Assembly: GCA_033065855.1 (NCBI GenBank)
Contig: JAVXUO010002017.1
Span: 124,001-188,000, forward strand
Source of the DNA: Escallonia rubra
Taxonomy: Eukaryota; Streptophyta; Magnoliopsida; Escalloniales; Escalloniaceae
Direction of reading: 5' to 3'
Length of the DNA stretch: 64,000 bases
The stretch's first letter is position 1; each line of letters opens with the position of its first letter. The translations under genes and the position numbers were made by a program. Shown here piece after piece: positions 11,511 to 24,278 of this stretch. Below the pieces are notes generated by a model. The model was given only the letters and a program-made list of their open reading frames with translations, had not been told where the DNA came from and did not search any database.

Positions 11511-12143
11511 GCCCGTTTCGGATTAATTCTAAAAAGTAGAATTCTGTTTAAATCTTCACAGTTTTGAAAATCAAATTTAATCTACTTTAAGCAGAATCAC
11601 TTTTATTGTTTGGCAAAAGTAGTTATAAACTAGCTTAAAGCTATCAAAGTGTTTGGATAAAAAGTGCTTAAATCAGTTCAAGTATGACAAAATGACCATA
11701 AATGACACTTAATAAATAAATTTCTTATATCCATTTAGGAAGGTGATGTTAAGATAAATTTCATTTGTAGATAACTATATTACACAAATAAATTATCAAA
11801 AATTTATTTTCATCTACCTACAAAAGTTGTTTATTTTTTACTTAAAATAAAAAACATCCACAATCTCACATTAGTGCTTATAGTACAATAATTTTCATAA
11901 ATTAGTTAAAGAGTATGAGATGTCCTTTTGTGAGAAATATGAGGATAGTATGGTAAATTAAAAGGTCAAACCTGATTATGAGAAAAGTGATTATTTCATA
12001 ATCCTTACTTTCCAGGATTATGGATTTAATTGAACTTTTTGAGGCAGATTAAATCTCTTAATATGTTTTGCCAAACACCCATAATCTATATTTAATCTAA
12101 ATTAAATCAGATTTGACCATCCCAAAATCAATCCCAAACACCC
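11511..12143 (+). mobile_element. hAT-like MITE abutting copy A
   Basis: Left end cccgtttcggattaattct and right end (reverse complement) gggtgtttgggattgatttt form an imperfect TIR (gttt(c/g)ggatt(a/g)att). Inner subterminal pieces also mirror each other: taaatcttcac/ttaatctactttaag on the left and aattaaatcag/ttaatctaaatt on the right. About 633 bp with no coding. It begins only about 5 bp after the end of MITE copy A. A target duplication was not recognised. Confidence 0.55.
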
Positions 12144-12485
12144 TCAGTGTCTTTGGTATTTGCTTCAAGAGCCCCCATGAAATCTATGATGCTCTCTCCA
12201 TTTCATTGGATCCGTGTTTGACTTTTTACAAATTGGTCAGATAGATTTAATGCATATTAGTTTGTTTACCGTCATTTGACTTGTCAAATAATAATTGGTC
12301 AATATTTGATTGTTGTTTGAATTCAATTCCGTGTTTATATAGCACAACAATCCTAAAGAACTCTCAAAAGCAAAAAGGCACTTCGTTTGTTGTAGACCAG
12401 CTTGTGGGGTGACTAAGAGTGCGATTTCATTATTGGGTTGAAACTTCTCTCCTTTTCCCTATTGCGCACTTCTTCCTTTCTTTCC
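12144..12485. other. Gene-free spacer
   Basis: AT-rich DNA between the MITE pair and the minus-strand LINE. I see no gene, repeat or RNA in it. Confidence 0.6.
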
Positions 12486-14525
12486 TTTTTTTTTTTTTTT
12501 TTGGTTTTACAAATAACTGCATTTCATCAGGTAAAAGAGTTTACAAAACGAAATTTACTTGCTGAGATCAAGTATATAAAAGAAAGGCGATCTCAGCCAC
12601 AGGAAGACCCCATCCTATCAACCCTATTATGCCACAAAATTATTTCTATAGTACTATTTTGAGTCAAAACACCAGGAATAGTCATATGTAGGATTCTCCA
12701 TGGAACTGCATGCCCTGGCTGTACAAAAGCCACCCCATACCAGAATGGTGGCCCCCCATCAAAGAGCACAAAAGTTTGGGCTGCATTGGCGAGTATGTCA
12801 ATCTCGGGGTGATGTAATAGTTGTGGAACGAACTATAAGTTTGATATATATTAAAAAAGAAAGGACGGAAATCGTTGCTCGTGACACCTCAGGCCCTCTG
12901 ATCTGAGAGATAAGAAAAGTCGAGTTAGAAATATCATGATTCTCTTAAAATCTTGTCGTAAAGCCCACTGACAAGCATAAAGTAGGGATAGTGCTCCGGC
13001 TTCTTGAATAGTATTGTTGATAAAAGAGTTTATGCTCAGTCCTTTTAGAACCCCTGTGGTTGATGTAGCTATTATGCCCAAACCTTCCGTTCGCGAGTCC
13101 TCCTGGAAAGCTGCATGAAAGTACGCATAGATGGGCAACATGCGAAAGATGTTGCGGGATCAGAGGTGTGGAGAGACTGGTAAGATAGTTGGCATGCAAG
13201 ATATAGACTCCATGAATGAGAAGGAAGAGGGATGCATTTGTGTGTTGGACAGGGCCAGCTGAGTTCGGGGAAGGGTCCTCAGCTTAAATTCTTTTTTCCA
13301 ATTTAATAAAATTCTTTTCCTTTGTTAAATGTGTGAGCTATGATTGACTAGGTCTGTCGCTTGAAATAAGATCTAGAGAGGCTCCATGTTGGCATTCCAA
13401 TAGACAATTACATTACGGAATAACCAAGAATTCAAAAAAAATTAATTTGTGAGTGAAAAAAAGGAGCTGGATATTGAGGGGGTAGGACTATCCAAGTGAT
13501 GAACCATTCTTTGAAAGATGGTATATGAGTGGATGTTAAAATTCTCAGGTTGCGTCTAAACCAAATCATTTGTAATGTTGGACAAGGATAGAACACGTGA
13601 CTCACAGTTTCTATTGCTTGATGACAGATTGAGCAACTGGTTTCTATTTGGATGCCCTATTTATGTAGAGAACTTAATAGAGGTAGGCGGTCTTATAAAA
13701 GTTGCCATAGGAAATATGGTAGTTTATGGTGAATTGGCAAGTTCCAGATTTAGAGTCATACCAGTGGTCTCGCATCAATGCTGGTGCCGAAGTTTCCAAC
13801 TGGCCAGAGAAGAATCGATATAGCATATGATATGTTGATTTGACGATAAATTTGCCTTATGTTGTTTCCTTCCAGAGTGGGCGATCAGGGCAACCGCCTT
13901 ATGATATGAAGATATCCAAGATTGGTTCTGATTAATGGTTTAGGGAATATGTATTGAATGAGAGGTGCGTTCCATTTCCTTTTCCTTATGAGATCAGAGA
14001 CCAGTCGTATGGGTTGTTGGGAGGTTTGTATTAAGAGAGGTAACTTGGGCTTGTTGATCGAAGACAACTGTCAGTCCAAATTCTAATTTGGTGCCCTTTT
14101 CCTACTTGCCAATGGAAACCTTGCAGTATTACGTACCGGCCTTCCACGATGCCTCGCCACCTTCAAGATGCCCTTGAAGTTTCCTTCACAGCCATAAAGG
14201 TGCTGACTTGATAGTATTTATTGCGAAAGAAGGAGGACAATAACCCTTCAAGTTTGACAATATGCCAACTTATCTTGGCAAGTAAGGGATTACTGAGATG
14301 ATGAATGGATTGGAAGCCGACCATCCTTGACTGGGTGGTCCACATAAAGTATGCCAATTTATCTAATGTAGTCCCCTGATATTCTGTTCTCTTGCCCACT
14401 AGAATCTATATAAAATAGAATCCAACTTCTTACGTACAGTGATTGGAAGGAGGAAAACTTGTATATGATATGTGAGGAGCCACTCTCATCAAAGGTTATC
14501 TTTACTTAAGGTGATTTCACAGTTT
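12486..14525 (-). mobile_element. 5'-truncated L1-type LINE (RT C-terminus, RNase H, poly-A)
   Basis: Non-LTR retrotransposon copy whose 3' end is the T run at 12486-12502 (a poly-A tail on the minus strand). Reading the minus strand from about 14525 down there is the end of the reverse transcriptase (FQSIHHLSNPLLAKISWHI at 14320-14260, matching the GFRdLhxFNxALLAKQxWR motif of plant L1). The zf-RVT-side segment DRPLWKETT.GKFIVKST follows near 13895-13800, then an RNase H-like domain (AAFQEDSRTEGLGIIATSTT, about 13110-12860). About 2 kb of a 6-7 kb element remains. It is broken by several stops and frameshifts, so it is an inactive pseudogene. The 5' limit is approximate. Confidence 0.85.
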
Positions 14526-15698
14526 GTTTCAGGAAAATTGGTTCATCTAGTATGGACTCTTTGAATGAAGTTGCGTGCACGGTGTTAAAGAGATATGGAC
14601 ATCGTAATGGTTGATCCGGTTCTGCTTTACTTTTAGAGGCTCATGTTGATGAATACCTTGTTTGGAAAGTTTTTGGATTGTAGAGTTTTTACTAGGGCTC
14701 TAATTCAAAGGGTTGTGGATCAATTTTGGCAGCTAATTAGATGTGTTGAAGTGGAATCAGTGGGTGGTTTCTTGACCTTTCATTTCACGAAGGCGTTACA
14801 TATGGAGTGCTTACTTGTCGAGGGGCCATGTTCAAGGAGCTTTACTAGTTTTAGTTTGTTGGTATCGTTTTATGTGCATTCCTCGTTTAGATTTTTCAAC
14901 AGTGGATCTATGGGTAAGGCTACATGATATTCCGGCAGAGATTTACTTATACGAAACTGCAGTTCACTTTAGAAGATATTTTGGAAAAGTTTTAGCCATG
15001 GATTGGTCAGAAACTAGAAAACAACGTCACGATGTTTCCCAATTCTGGTTAGGGTGCTTACAGATGAGCCTTTGGTGGCAGATGTTTCTGTGTCAAGTGT
15101 GGTAGATATTGTTAACTAGGTTTGGGCTTCATGTGAGAAGGTGTTTCGAATATGCTATTGGCGTGGTGCTATTCACCATGTTAATCAAGGTTGTACCCTG
15201 CCGCTTGCTCAAGCCAGACAACAGATTGATGTGGTTATGAGGCGTTATTCTCAGCTTGAGAATAATCGTATATTTTTCAAGCTCATCAAGCTTTTTTTTC
15301 CAGACGATTGCGTGCCTTTGCCAACTCAAATTGGACTTGAAAAAGCTGAATACAATAGACAATGCTTGGGATGAGCAAGAAGAGGTTGATACTGTAAATT
15401 TATCCTTGAGGAATTCAGCTTCTATTTCGGTGCTTATAGTGAGTCGGTAGACATTTCAAATTGTGGCACCTCAAAGAAGGCTTCATCCCCGGCGATATCT
15501 TTACCTTAGGCAGCCATAAAATTTTACTCTTCTGAGGCAGATTCCGGCAGCTTTGCTCGATCAGTATGAATTCTCGCGATCGCCTGGGGACTCACCTGCA
15601 CCAATAGTGGTGTTTGGCGATGTTACTTCCAAGGTTTCTTTGCTGGTACAAGATTCCAACACATGTTATTCTCAGCCTCTCTCCAATGCTTGCGTAGT
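14526..15698 (+). mobile_element. L1-type LINE, first segment: ORF1
   Basis: The 5' part of a long L1 on the plus strand. Translation shows the plant L1 ORF1 DUF4283 region (RFMCIPRLDFSTVDLWVRL, then HDIPAEIYLYETAVHFRR and VLAMDW at about 14870-15005). It continues into a degraded zinc knuckle (CYWRGAIHHVNQGC, about 15151-15192) in which one Cys of the CX2CX4HX4C pattern is Arg. The ORF is split by stops and frameshifts. The segment ends where a 4.4-kb LTR-type element is inserted. The 5' end of the LINE is uncertain. Confidence 0.85.
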
Positions 15699-18600
15699 TG
15701 TAATACCCCGAATTTTGGGAGCAGATTAAAACAACTATTCAGACTCCAAAATAAACGGACGGTAATTTTGGGCAATGCCCGGGTATTACTAGTGTATTGG
15801 AGCTTAAAAGAATTTTGGGGTAAAAATGTATTTTTTGAGATTTTGGGGGCATTTTTGTAATTGTGGAAAACTTTGGGCGCATAATGGTAATTAAGGGTTT
15901 TAGCGTTGAAAATAATAAAATGACTGTTAGTATATATATTTAGTGATGTTTAATCAAATCAAGAATGATTAGAATGACTTTGGGACTTGAATACAATTAG
16001 GGTGTGTTTGGATATGTGATTTTGAAATACTAGGCATTTCTAAATACCCTCATTTCGAAATTCCTTAATTTACAAATTCTATCATTTTGAAAGATCTTGT
16101 TTGGAAGAAAGGAAGCAAAATGTTGTTAGAAAAGGTAGGAGGCAATATTCCTAAAAAATAGGAAACTAATTATTGTGGGTTTGTAACTGATTGGAGTGGA
16201 TTTGACAAATAACTAGTTCAGACTAGTGATTTGAACTGTGGATTTGGTGACCCCAAATCCACAGTTCAAATCACTCCGAAATTTCAAAAATTCCCTTTTG
16301 AACTATCCAAATAAGATATTTTGTCATAGGGATTTACAAACACCCTACCAAAGTCAAATCCTCAGTTCAAATCCTATATCCAAACACACCCTTATAAGAA
16401 ATTGGGGCTACTTTGCAAATATGGAAACTTGAGGGGTTAATTTGCAATTCTTGAAAGTATGCATGATGTGTCAAACTTTGAGGATGAGTTGGCCACCTTT
16501 TTCTTGTTGCTTTGTGGCTAATCTAATTATATTATGAGATATAGATAGGATAAGATATCTAAGGGATTAAAGAAAGAAGAAAATAAAAGAGAAATTCGGG
16601 AAAGAGGAAAGGAAAAGAAAGAGTAGAAGAAGAAACAAAAAACAAGAACAAAATACAGGGAAGAAAATCAAAGAGGAGGGGAGGCATGCTTCGACAGAGC
16701 TGAAATCAGAGAGGGAAAACTGAAGGATTTCGAAGGGTAATTGCTTTACCTGATTCATGGGAATATAGTGTGTGTTTGTGTATGTATTAAAGCCATGTGC
16801 AGTGAGTGTTCTCTCTGTAATTGTTGTGTGAGGGAGCCATGAACATGGATGCCCGAGAAAGGTGTTGGTGGATATGTGTGGTACGATTTGTAAGGTTGTG
16901 TGAATTAATGTGTCGGGGTGATTTCCAGTAGGTGTTAACGGTTGTGTGAGCATATAAAAGGAAGAAAAACATGGCTGGGTGTCACAGGCTGCCCCTTGCA
17001 CCCGCCCAGCACCGTGCCCCTGCGCCCATCCAACACGTGCCCATGCGCCCGTCAAGCACAGTGCCCGCGCGCCCAATTGCAGTGCCCGTGCACGCCAAAA
17101 GCCAACCGTGAAGATCTGAAGATCCAGGCTTGCGTTTTTGCTCAATTTTGGTGGAGATCACCCTTGTATATATTTAAGTTTCCCTGTAAAATTTCAAGTC
17201 ATTCCGAGTTGTATTTCTCTAAAAAGGGCACTATGACTCCTCGCACATAGTGACATCTACTACTGTCACTTAGAAAAATCCTCTTAGTGGTACTATATGG
17301 AAGGTCATGTACACCCATACCCGAGAGTCCCTTGCTTTGTTTTAGCTTGCCTGTCTAGCTAGATTGCACACTGTGAATGCAAACAAAGCCTTCTGTAAGT
17401 TGTAATGATGTTGTTAAAGTAATGAGAATATTTGGGACCGTTTTGCTCTTGTGTTGAAATTTACTTCTTTGTGCACTATTTTATGCAATGTCGATGCACT
17501 GCTTGCTGTAGATTGTTGGAATTGGTTGGCAGACTCTTCTTGTAAGCGGCAAGTTGAGTGCCACACACGGTTTCCTTTGTGCCATCAAGGGCCACCGTGT
17601 GTCACTGGGTAATGGTTTTGGTGAAGTTGCAGGTGGTTCGAGTGGTGGGTGTATATGAATTGTGCATATGTAATTGTGTGTAATAGAGGTATATAGGTGT
17701 GTTATTGTGTGATTTATGAGAGTATAAGAGTGTTTTAAGTGTGTTTGTGTGTGTTTTAATGGTGAATCAGTGCATGTAAAGAGTGAGTGTTGTTCATGTG
17801 CCTGGGCAGTGGGAGATAGGGACGACTATGTGTGAAAAAGATGAAATAGTAGGTGCCTTTAATTTGAATAGTAACTTGTAATTGTCGCTAAAGATGAAAA
17901 GTTATGAAACAGTTTCTTATCCGATTTTTTAAAAATAGTTAGAGTCGGATTTCGTCAAAGTGTAAAAAATAGACCCTAATTATTTTTAAGTGATCTACAT
18001 CGTGAAAATTTGAATTTTTCTAAGGTCGAGAAGAGGGTGAACGAATACGGTAATTTTGGGAACCTTACAGTGAAATTTAAAATATCAAACGAACGTGATT
18101 TCATTCGAAAATTTTATGGGGACCTTAGAATGCTGAAAAGTTTAATTTTACAAAATTTTGGGTCATTCCAAAGTCATTAGCTATTTTTGGCCGAACAAGC
18201 TTTTAGCGCTCGATCCGGACACCAATTTGGAATTTTCTGGCAATTTTTTTTTAAAATACTTTTTAGTTCAGAAATGACACCAGGATGTTTAAAATAGCGT
18301 TGTAAGATATTTTGGGATTTCTCCGGTGTCGGAAACCCCCAGGGGTATTTTGTAGTTTACCACCCCATAAGAGGTATTTCTGAGTAAATTTACATACGGT
18401 AATGATATTTTAGTGATTTGGCTTACATAAAGATCATTTTGATGATTTAAGTGTAACGAGGGGGTATTTTGGTAATTTTACATGTAAAAAGTATTTTTGT
18501 GTAAATTGACATACAATAAGGTTATTTGGGTGATTCTACTTATAGGAAGGCCATTTGGGTGATTTAAGTACGAGAAAGACATTTTGGTAATTTACACATA

Positions 18601-20127
18601 AGGGCATTTTGGTAATTTTACATACGCGGTGAGGGAGGTTCATTTTAGAAGTATGCGTGAGTCCGTATTAAGTTATAATATTTTGCTATAGTCTGTGTTC
18701 TAATGATTCGATTATTTCGTTTAGGTTAAAGTTAAGGACTTCCGATTAGATAATTTAGCCGCATATCCAGGTAAGTGATTCTATCTGAACCATGGGTAAG
18801 GACATTTGTCATAACCCTTATTTGATAACTCGTACTCATAAGTACTCATTTGATATACTTATGGCTAATGCCGAGTTTTGAATTATGCATTGATATCAGC
18901 ATGTCATTGCCCAGAAAATCTCAATGTTGAACCTAAATCGATTATTTGAAAATCTTTGTGATGCTCGCATGTATTGCATGCCGAGAAAATCTGATAATTG
19001 TTGTATCCGTTCTTCCGAATTGTTGTGCCTAAATCCGATAACTATTCGCAATCGTTTTGCTGTTTATTTATGATTTTTTTCTGGAATTTCGAATGATGAC
19101 TTATCCGGTATATTATGGTTATTAAAATTTGATCTGATTCTGGTAAATTGAGCTTAGGTTAATGCTCATTGATAATGTTGACTTTTCTGTGTTGACCTTG
19201 GTTTCCGTTATGTGGGAGGGCATAATAAGGCTGGTCTGAATCCTGCAGGAAACGCAGACTAGTACCCAAGTGGACTAGTAATTATTTTGGTACATCATGC
19301 ATGTGTACACTCTGTTAGCTTGCCGGAATGGCATTGCATTCGCCCAGGATCAACATTGATTTTTGATTTTATCTGCTCTGTATATTGCCGTGATAGTTAC
19401 AAAAATGACTGAAAAATATTCTCTAAAATAATTTGCGCTTGTGTTGAAATCTTTTTGAGAAATTTTCAGTATATTTTTGGGAAGAACTGTCTTAGATCAT
19501 CTGTGTACGTTTTGAAATCCTTTGAAAAACCATCATCGTATCTTGAAATTGATGATTCTGAAAAGGATCTTTTATTGATCGTTTTGGAACCCGTCGTGAT
19601 TGTATTTGGTGATTTTGGTATTTTATTTATGATGAATTTTGATCGTTTTGAAAATCACTGAGTTTTGATTGTTTGAAGTGATTTGGAAATCATCGTTGCT
19701 TGGATATGATTCTCGGAAATCGTGTTGTAATCCTTTTGTAGTCTTTGTATGACCTTACTGAGCTCTCAAAAGCTCACCCTTCGTTTGACTCCCTTCTACA
19801 AGTGATGATAAGTTGTAGCAGGTTCGGGAATGGGTTAGAGTCTGTGTGAGGTTCTGGTAAGCCCGCCACTACAGTGTAGTGAGACCCCTGCGTGGATCGG
19901 TACTGTCACTGTGTTTCATAAGGACTTGAGTTTGTAAAGAACTTATGTTTTAACAGTTTAAGTTTGAGCAGGCTTGTAAGCTTGTGTCTAAAGAATTTTG
20001 AGATGATATAGGATTAAATGTTTTGAAGTATGTGTCAGTGAACAGATTTGACATGTTTGATGTAATCCGGTAGGTTAACGACCCGTGGGTTCGAGGCGGT
20101 GGAGCTCTGGATTTCTGGGGTGTTACA
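15699..20127 (+). mobile_element. 4.4-kb LTR-type element, probable solo LTR (Ty3/gypsy-like)
   Basis: The interval begins TGTAATACCCCG and ends GGGGTGTTACA, the inverted termini typical of Ty3/gypsy LTRs that start TGTAAYACCCC. It is flanked by gtagt (15694-15698) and gtagc (20128-20132), a 5-bp target duplication with one mismatch. ORF1 and endonuclease parts of the host LINE lie on either side, so it is an insertion. No gag or pol protein is visible inside, so I read it as a long solo LTR. A TATA-like tgtatatattta lies near 17163. It also carries a nested Tourist MITE. Fossil of moderate age, judged by the near-intact ends and target duplication. Confidence 0.7.
16000..16391 (+). mobile_element. 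Tourist-like (PIF/Harbinger) MITE, 392 bp, complete
   Basis: Perfect 16-bp terminal inverted repeat GGGTGTGTTTGGATAT at both ends, flanked by a TTA target duplication (15997-15999 and 16392-16394). The TTA duplication and size fit the Tourist class mobilised by PIF/Harbinger transposases. Inside, 22-bp perfect inverted arms (16226-16247 and 16253-16274, loop tgacc) form a second, nested hairpin. No coding capacity. It is inserted into the LTR-type element. Confidence 0.93.
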
Positions 20128-23100
20128 GTAGCAGCCACCTGACATCCTTTTAATGAGATGGCTACACAAGTGGCTTTGGAGGTTTTATTAGATAAGACTA
20201 ATAGTTAGATGGATGGAGACCAAGAAGCTTTAGGTTCTGAATAGGCTGAATTTATTTTTGAGCCTATTGCTAGGGAAACGTGCATATGCATTTCTAGACC
20301 TTTTCCTTCTATTAATTTGGGCTTGGATAAAGGAAAACAACCTATAAATTCTTGGTCTTCTACACCCCTACTTACAGATGAAATGGATTGGGCCATGGAA
20401 AATAAGGAGAAAATGGACCTTAGGGCTGCTAGTTAGGGAGTAATGGGCCAATACGGGTCTAACTACAGTAGTTGAGGGGCAGGTTACTGCTACTCATGAC
20501 TTTAAAGCAGATCCCCTACGTATTGACTCATGGCCTGTTGAAGATTCACCGGTGAAGCCTTGTGCATAGGAGATGGAGTCTGGACTGACCCATGTCCTCC
20601 ACATTAAAATTGACTCTTTGTTGAGAACTCGACCATGGAGGAATCTCATATTGTTTCTTCTGTCGTGCACATGGTTGTAGTTGTGTAAGAGGTATGCATA
20701 GGTTTGATAAGGTGAAATGAAGATTTGGCCGGAGAAGTTACATCACCAAGTTCGTCAACCTCGATCTCTACTTCATCCTCAGGCTTCCGTAAATGTGACA
20801 GATAAGATTTGGCTATGATTTTGGAGGTTGAAAAGGTGCGAAAAAGCATCATTGTTGAAATTATCCCATCTGATATTCCAGCATCAATTAAGGGGTTCTT
20901 TTTTTCTTTTTTTTCCTTCCTTTCTTGCTGTTGGTTTGAATTTTTATAACCTTGCTACTGAATGTCCTTCGCATATGGAGATCGATATAGCTTGGATGAT
21001 TTTATTTTGGATAGTCATAGCCCTCTGATCCTTAATTTGTTGCTTTCCTGGTTGGGCATAACCAATCACAGATGAAGAAATGAAACTTATTTGCTGAAAC
21101 TGTGGTGGCATGTGTCAAGCTACTACAGTTCGTACAGTCTTGAGTTTGACCCGTGATCACATTCCCGATGTCGTGTTTTCTCATTAAAATGAAAATGTTG
21201 GATGTTAAAGTAGAGTGTTTTTTCATTCTACGTGCTTTGTAGACTGTGTGGTACCGATCTCGTTGGTTTTAGTGGAGGGGTATGGTTGGGCTGGAGATTG
21301 CGCATTATACTGACTGTATGTGCATAAAAGTTTTGTTTTAACTTCGCGAATTAATCTCGAAGGTTTATTGAAAACTATGGGTTTGTTTATGGAAATTCTC
21401 AAGTGTATCTTCAAAATACTACTTAAGACTTTGTTGCTTAAATCTTAGGGCTTTACACTGGTCCTCTTTGTTCGTGTAGGAATTTTAATCAAGTTTTGTA
21501 TTCTTGTGAGAAATCTTTAGCATTATTTGGTCTATTGGATATCCGTTGGGAGAGACCGTTATTTACTTAGGTTCGGGGCTCTCAGCAGAATGACTTTGTC
21601 TATGAAAAATTGACCGAGTCATGGGCCTTCCGTCATGGATTTTGCTGTATCCTTCGGCCGTATCTGGTAATCCAGTGATTCAGAGATCAAATTGAGCCCC
21701 AATACTTTTGCAATTCTAATCCTACTTGTATGAAATTCCCCTTGCCTCATTGTTTTGAAGCCATGTGGCTTTTTGACCCTCAAAGTTTTCAGATTATTAG
21801 TTATGTTTGGTTAGTCCCTGATGTTAGTTCTCCCTTTTCAATTGATACATCGTTTTACAATCTCTTCTGAGGTTTTTGTGCATTAGGAGTTATGATTGCT
21901 TTGGCAACCTGCATTCACAGATTAAGGATCAACAAGAACTTTTGTCAAAAAGCCATGGTCAAGTCCAAAATTCAAAGGAATTTTGCCTCTCACAATATTT
22001 TACTAGATCCAAACTTGACTTTTCACTTGAATGTGAAGAGGTGTTTTGGCCTCGGTGATACTAAATTATTTCATGTCTCTACTATAGTTCGGAAAAAAGA
22101 GTAAATAATTTTTTTCCCTTACTAATGATTGTCGGTAGGTGTTAACAGATGATGATGATATTTACGCTTCTATCGTTTCTTATTCTAAGAATCTATTTTC
22201 CCCTCATTTTTCGTTCGGTTACAATAGAGATTTGGAAAGTACATATTTGCAAGGTCTTCCTTTAACTTCCCTTTCACCTCCTCAAGTGAATCATTTACTT
22301 CAAGCTTTCTTATCGAATGAGGTTAAAAGAGTTACATTCGAACTAGGAGGTTTTAAGGCACCAAGTCCTGATGATACCCAACACTAGTGTATCAAAGATA
22401 TTGTGAGATTATTGGATCTCTTGTTATCATGCACTGCTTTCGTTTTTGAATTCCAAGAAAATGCTCAAACAAGTGAACAATTTGTTTATTGCTTTCGTGC
22501 CCAAGAAGCTCTCCCCGGAGTTTGCCGCTGACTTTCGTTCTATTAATTTGTGTTAAGTGGTATATAAGGTAATTTCTCGGATTTTAGTGTATCTTCTGAA
22601 GCGTTCAATGTGTGATCTGCTCTCCCCTTGTCAGAATGCATTTGTGGCTGGATGCTATATTTCTAATAATATTCTTTCAGCCGAGGAGCTTACAGATTGT
22701 GTTTGTAGGAGGAAAACATGGGTTATAGCCTTAATTTCTCTTAAGCTAGAGTGCTAGACACGAGTAAAGCATTTGATTTGTTGAGTTGGGGCTTCATTCT
22801 AGTTGTGCTAACTCACTTGGGGTTCCCTAGCAAATGGATTACTCTTATACAACAATGTATATCTACAGTGGCCGCCTTCCTATTTTCTGCATTGTGGCAT
22901 TAGACAAGGAGACGGGTTGTCACCGTTTTTATTCATCCTTAGTTCTGAGTTTTCGTCTGATGCCTTAGTTAAAGCTAAAAAAGAAGAGCAAATCACGTGG
23001 ATAAAAGCATGGATATATTTCCCCTTCGATCTTCCCAATTTTTTGACATGGATAAAAACATGTTTATTTGTTTCTTCATAAAAGAATTTAGCCTAAGCAT

Positions 23101-23778
23101 AACTACAGGCCCACAAATCATGACGTGATACTGTAGTATATATGGCCAGTGTATCAACTGGGCTAAGTCTAGCCTTTTGATTAGCCCCAATACGCCAGCT
23201 TCAACTAGCGCTGAGATTGAACAAGGTTTTGATTTTGAGCAAAGTAGAAGTTTGGAAAATATTTAGCTATTAACTTAAATGTAAGAGTGCACAAAAAGGA
23301 GATTTTTCGGGGCGTTATTCCCCGAGTTCAAGATAGGTAAGCACAATGGCTGTGTCTGGTGTTGAATAAAGCGAGGAAAGTTATACCAATTCAGTTGGTG
23401 CTTTCTTCCCTACTTGTTCTCTATATGTTAGTCTATTCTTTTCCTATTGCTGTGTCTAAGCAACTAGCTAGATCATATTCTTGCTCGATTTTGGTGGTCA
23501 GGTGAGACATCTCACAAATCTATTTATTGGGTGGCTTGGCCTATCTTATGTCTTCCTAAAATTTCAAGAGGATTGGGTTTTAGGAATTTTTGAATGTTTA
23601 ATCAGGCTTTACTAGCCAAATAGGCATGGAAGATCTGATTTACATCACATAGCTTTTAGCGAACATTCTGAAACGTTACTTCCAGAACCGAGCTTTTTGA
23701 AGATGAATGATACTAGGAACTCATCATGGATTGGGTAACGCATTTGATTTGGGCAGAGGATTCTAAAACAGGGATTAT
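20128..23778 (+). mobile_element. L1-type LINE, second segment: endonuclease and reverse transcriptase
   Basis: Continuation of the L1 after the LTR-type insertion. The ORF1 tail (to about 21050) is followed by the APE endonuclease start (MKLICWNCGGM, TVRTVLSLTRDHIPDVVFS; 21079-21180). Next come an RT thumb-side lead-in (LSSPDD-type motif as GFKAPSPDDTQ, about 22350), the RT core (FIAFVPKKLSPEFAADFRSI; VVYKVISRILVYLLKR; SPCQNAFVAGCYISNNIL; 22480-22680) and the RT end (ARFWWSGETSHKSIYWVAWP, GLGFRNF.MFNQALLAK; 23485-23625). Many stops and frameshifts; not functional. Confidence 0.88.
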
Positions 23779-24273
23779 TGTAACGACCTGGTCGACGGCC
23801 CAACCACAGGGTAATGCCTCCCTAAAAAAGGCTAGCCAAATAGGTGCTTCTAAAATTATAGGCAATATTTTATAAGAGCAATCTTATACTATCCCACGTT
23901 CGATTTGGGATATTACAATCTCTGCTCCTTATGCCTTAGCATCCTCAATAAGGTTCGATCACAAATAACCCAGAATCTTTCTCTCCAGCCAATGTAGGAT
24001 ATACCCGGCTCACTCTTTGCTGCCCCAACCATCCTCTTGATGTGGGATATACATGGGTTTGCTTTTGTTTTCCCCAACAATCGCCTACCTAACTGGATAG
24101 CCCAGCCCAAACTTTCGAGAGCCGGCTATGATTCTATGTGTAACAACCCAGTCAACAACCTCACACAGCGTTACTACCTCAAAAGGGCTAGCCAACTAAG
24201 TACTTTTAAGATCATAATCATAGTTTTATAAGGATAATCTTATACTATCCCACATCCGATGTGGGAAATCACA
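23779..24273 (+). mobile_element. TRIM (terminal-repeat retrotransposon in miniature), complete
   Basis: Two direct terminal repeats, 23779-23917 and 24139-24273, start TGTAACRACC, share tatactatcccac and end TG...CA-style with ACA. A 5-bp target duplication ATTAT lies at 23774-23778 and 24274-24278. The internal part (about 220 bp) has no gag or pol, which defines a TRIM. The two repeats look roughly three-quarters identical by eye, so the insertion is old. It lies inside the C-terminal half of the plus-strand L1. It looks structurally whole. Confidence 0.92.
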
Positions 24274-24278
24274 ATTAT

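Noticed and set aside
16567-17145. 192-residue minus-strand open frame in the 4.4-kb LTR-type element
   Set aside because: Low-complexity, with Pro/Cys and poly-Phe/Leu stretches from repetitive DNA. No domain, and it sits within an LTR-like non-coding unit.
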